The notes below the pieces were generated by a model. It did not search any database. It had not been told where the DNA came from and worked only from the letters and a program-made list of their open reading frames with translations. From assembly GCF_015645445.1 (NCBI RefSeq), contig NZ_JADOGI010000039.1, positions 1 to 61,834 of the forward strand: a stretch of 61,834 bases of DNA. The letters run 5' to 3'. Below are positions 61,500-61,834 of the stretch, piece after piece. How positions within the stretch are numbered: position 1 is the first letter of the stretch; each line of letters starts with the position of its first letter. The DNA is from Nonomuraea cypriaca. GTDB lineage: Bacteria; Actinomycetota; Actinomycetes; Streptosporangiales; Streptosporangiaceae. A program made the position numbers and the translations under genes.

Positions 61500-61702
61500 T
61501 CAAGCTGGCGCAGACCAGTCGGGCCGCGGCACGCCATCGGCTTCCAACGAGCGGTTGTGAGGCCGGAGGCCAACGTGACCTTCAGCCCCGCGATCTCCCA
61601 CGCGTGCCGGATCGGACGGTCGACGGTGCCAGCCGACTCGGCACCCTTGGTGGCGTACTTGGATACGTACCTGGCCACGCGCAGATCGCTCATGCCGTCC
61701 AA
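61487..61702 (-). pseudogene. RepSA-like replication initiator fragment
   Basis: A 71-codon minus-strand frame contains DLRVARYVSKYATKGAESAG then DRPIRHAWEIAGL. This is the conserved central segment of RepSA-type replication initiators of actinomycete integrative elements, which are normally 400-600 residues. Neither the upstream nor downstream parts of the protein are present. The end overlaps the Nudix gene by 13 bases. It is a relic, showing that such an element once sat here. Confidence 0.7.
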
Positions 61703-61732
61703 CTCGACTGATTCCCTATAGGAGTTGATGTG

Positions 61733-61788
61733 TCAAGACCGTCGCGGAAGAGGTCGTGGTTGTGGTTCCGGCCTCGCGACGGTCTTGA
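61733..61788. terminator. Long inverted repeat near the right edge
   Basis: TCAAGACCGTCGCG (61733-61746) and CGCGACGGTCTTGA (61775-61788) are perfect 14-base arms around 28 bases. It lies just after the stop of a minus-strand frame running in from the edge, so it may be that gene's terminator. An insertion-sequence end is another possibility. Confidence 0.5.
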
Positions 61789-61796
61789 TGCGTGGT

Positions 61797-61834
61797 CTAG
61801 TCGGCGCGGGGTTCGGGCAGGAGTTTGCGGAGCC
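61797..61834 (-). CDS. Possible gene 3' end running off the window
   Basis: The last 12 minus-strand codons read LRKLLPEPRAD and TAG at 61797-61799. The frame is open to the edge, and an inverted repeat follows it. Only 38 bases are visible, so neither the gene nor its family can be confirmed. Confidence 0.25.
   Translation of the reverse strand, partial: LRKLLPEPRAD

Overview
The window is high-GC actinobacterial DNA, most like a spore-forming member of the Streptosporangiales; this placement is inferred from gene content and order (a Rex/haem cluster, BldC, system II cytochrome c maturation, a 14-gene nuo operon and menaquinone genes). About two thirds is conserved chromosomal core with short or overlapping gene junctions. 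From about 39.7 kb to the right edge it becomes a mosaic accessory island with lower GC, broken genes, toxin-antitoxin pairs and repeated gene ends. Layout, left to right. (1) 0-8.5 kb: an ABM-domain fragment, a glutaredoxin-like protein, then rex-hemA-hemC-hemD(fused)-hemB, a small prim-pol protein and hemL. These supply redox sensing and the 5-aminolevulinate-to-uroporphyrinogen part of haem synthesis. A Rex operator lies upstream of rex. (2) 8.6-15.4 kb: a small ORF, a LysR regulator, an EamA transporter, a histidine phosphatase and the cytochrome c maturation set TlpA/ResA-CcdA-ResB-CcsB. (3) 15.5-19.1 kb: a zinc metalloprotease whose active-site geometry matches anthrax lethal factor, a small partner protein, BldC, a DUF4229 protein and a secreted beta-propeller. 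(4) 19.1-38 kb: menG, a geranylgeranyl-reductase-family protein, nuoA to nuoN and a long-chain polyprenyl diphosphate synthase, preceded by a second, perfect Rex operator. Haem, cytochrome c, menaquinone and complex I are therefore linked physically and through Rex. (5) 38-39.7 kb: rarD and msrA. (6) 39.7-61.8 kb: the island. The last 50 to 100 bases of msrA, which encode the resolving-cysteine tail, recur at least five more times, each copy bordering a different cargo block. The cargo includes HigBA, a short peptide gene with a prolyl oligopeptidase, XRE/TPR and SLOG-like proteins, an AAA ATPase with a DUF234-like tail, Phd/RelE and CopG/PIN modules, and a ROK regulator with a 1922-residue secreted ThuA/sugar-dehydrogenase multidomain protein. 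At the right end are relics of an actinomycete integrative element: a DUF5919-like tail, a Pif-like Nudix hydrolase and a RepSA-like fragment. The most interesting signal is this array of msrA 3' ends. I read it as repeated insertion and deletion at the end of msrA, with tail copies carried or left by mobile elements. No integrase lies in the window, so the mechanism is inference.
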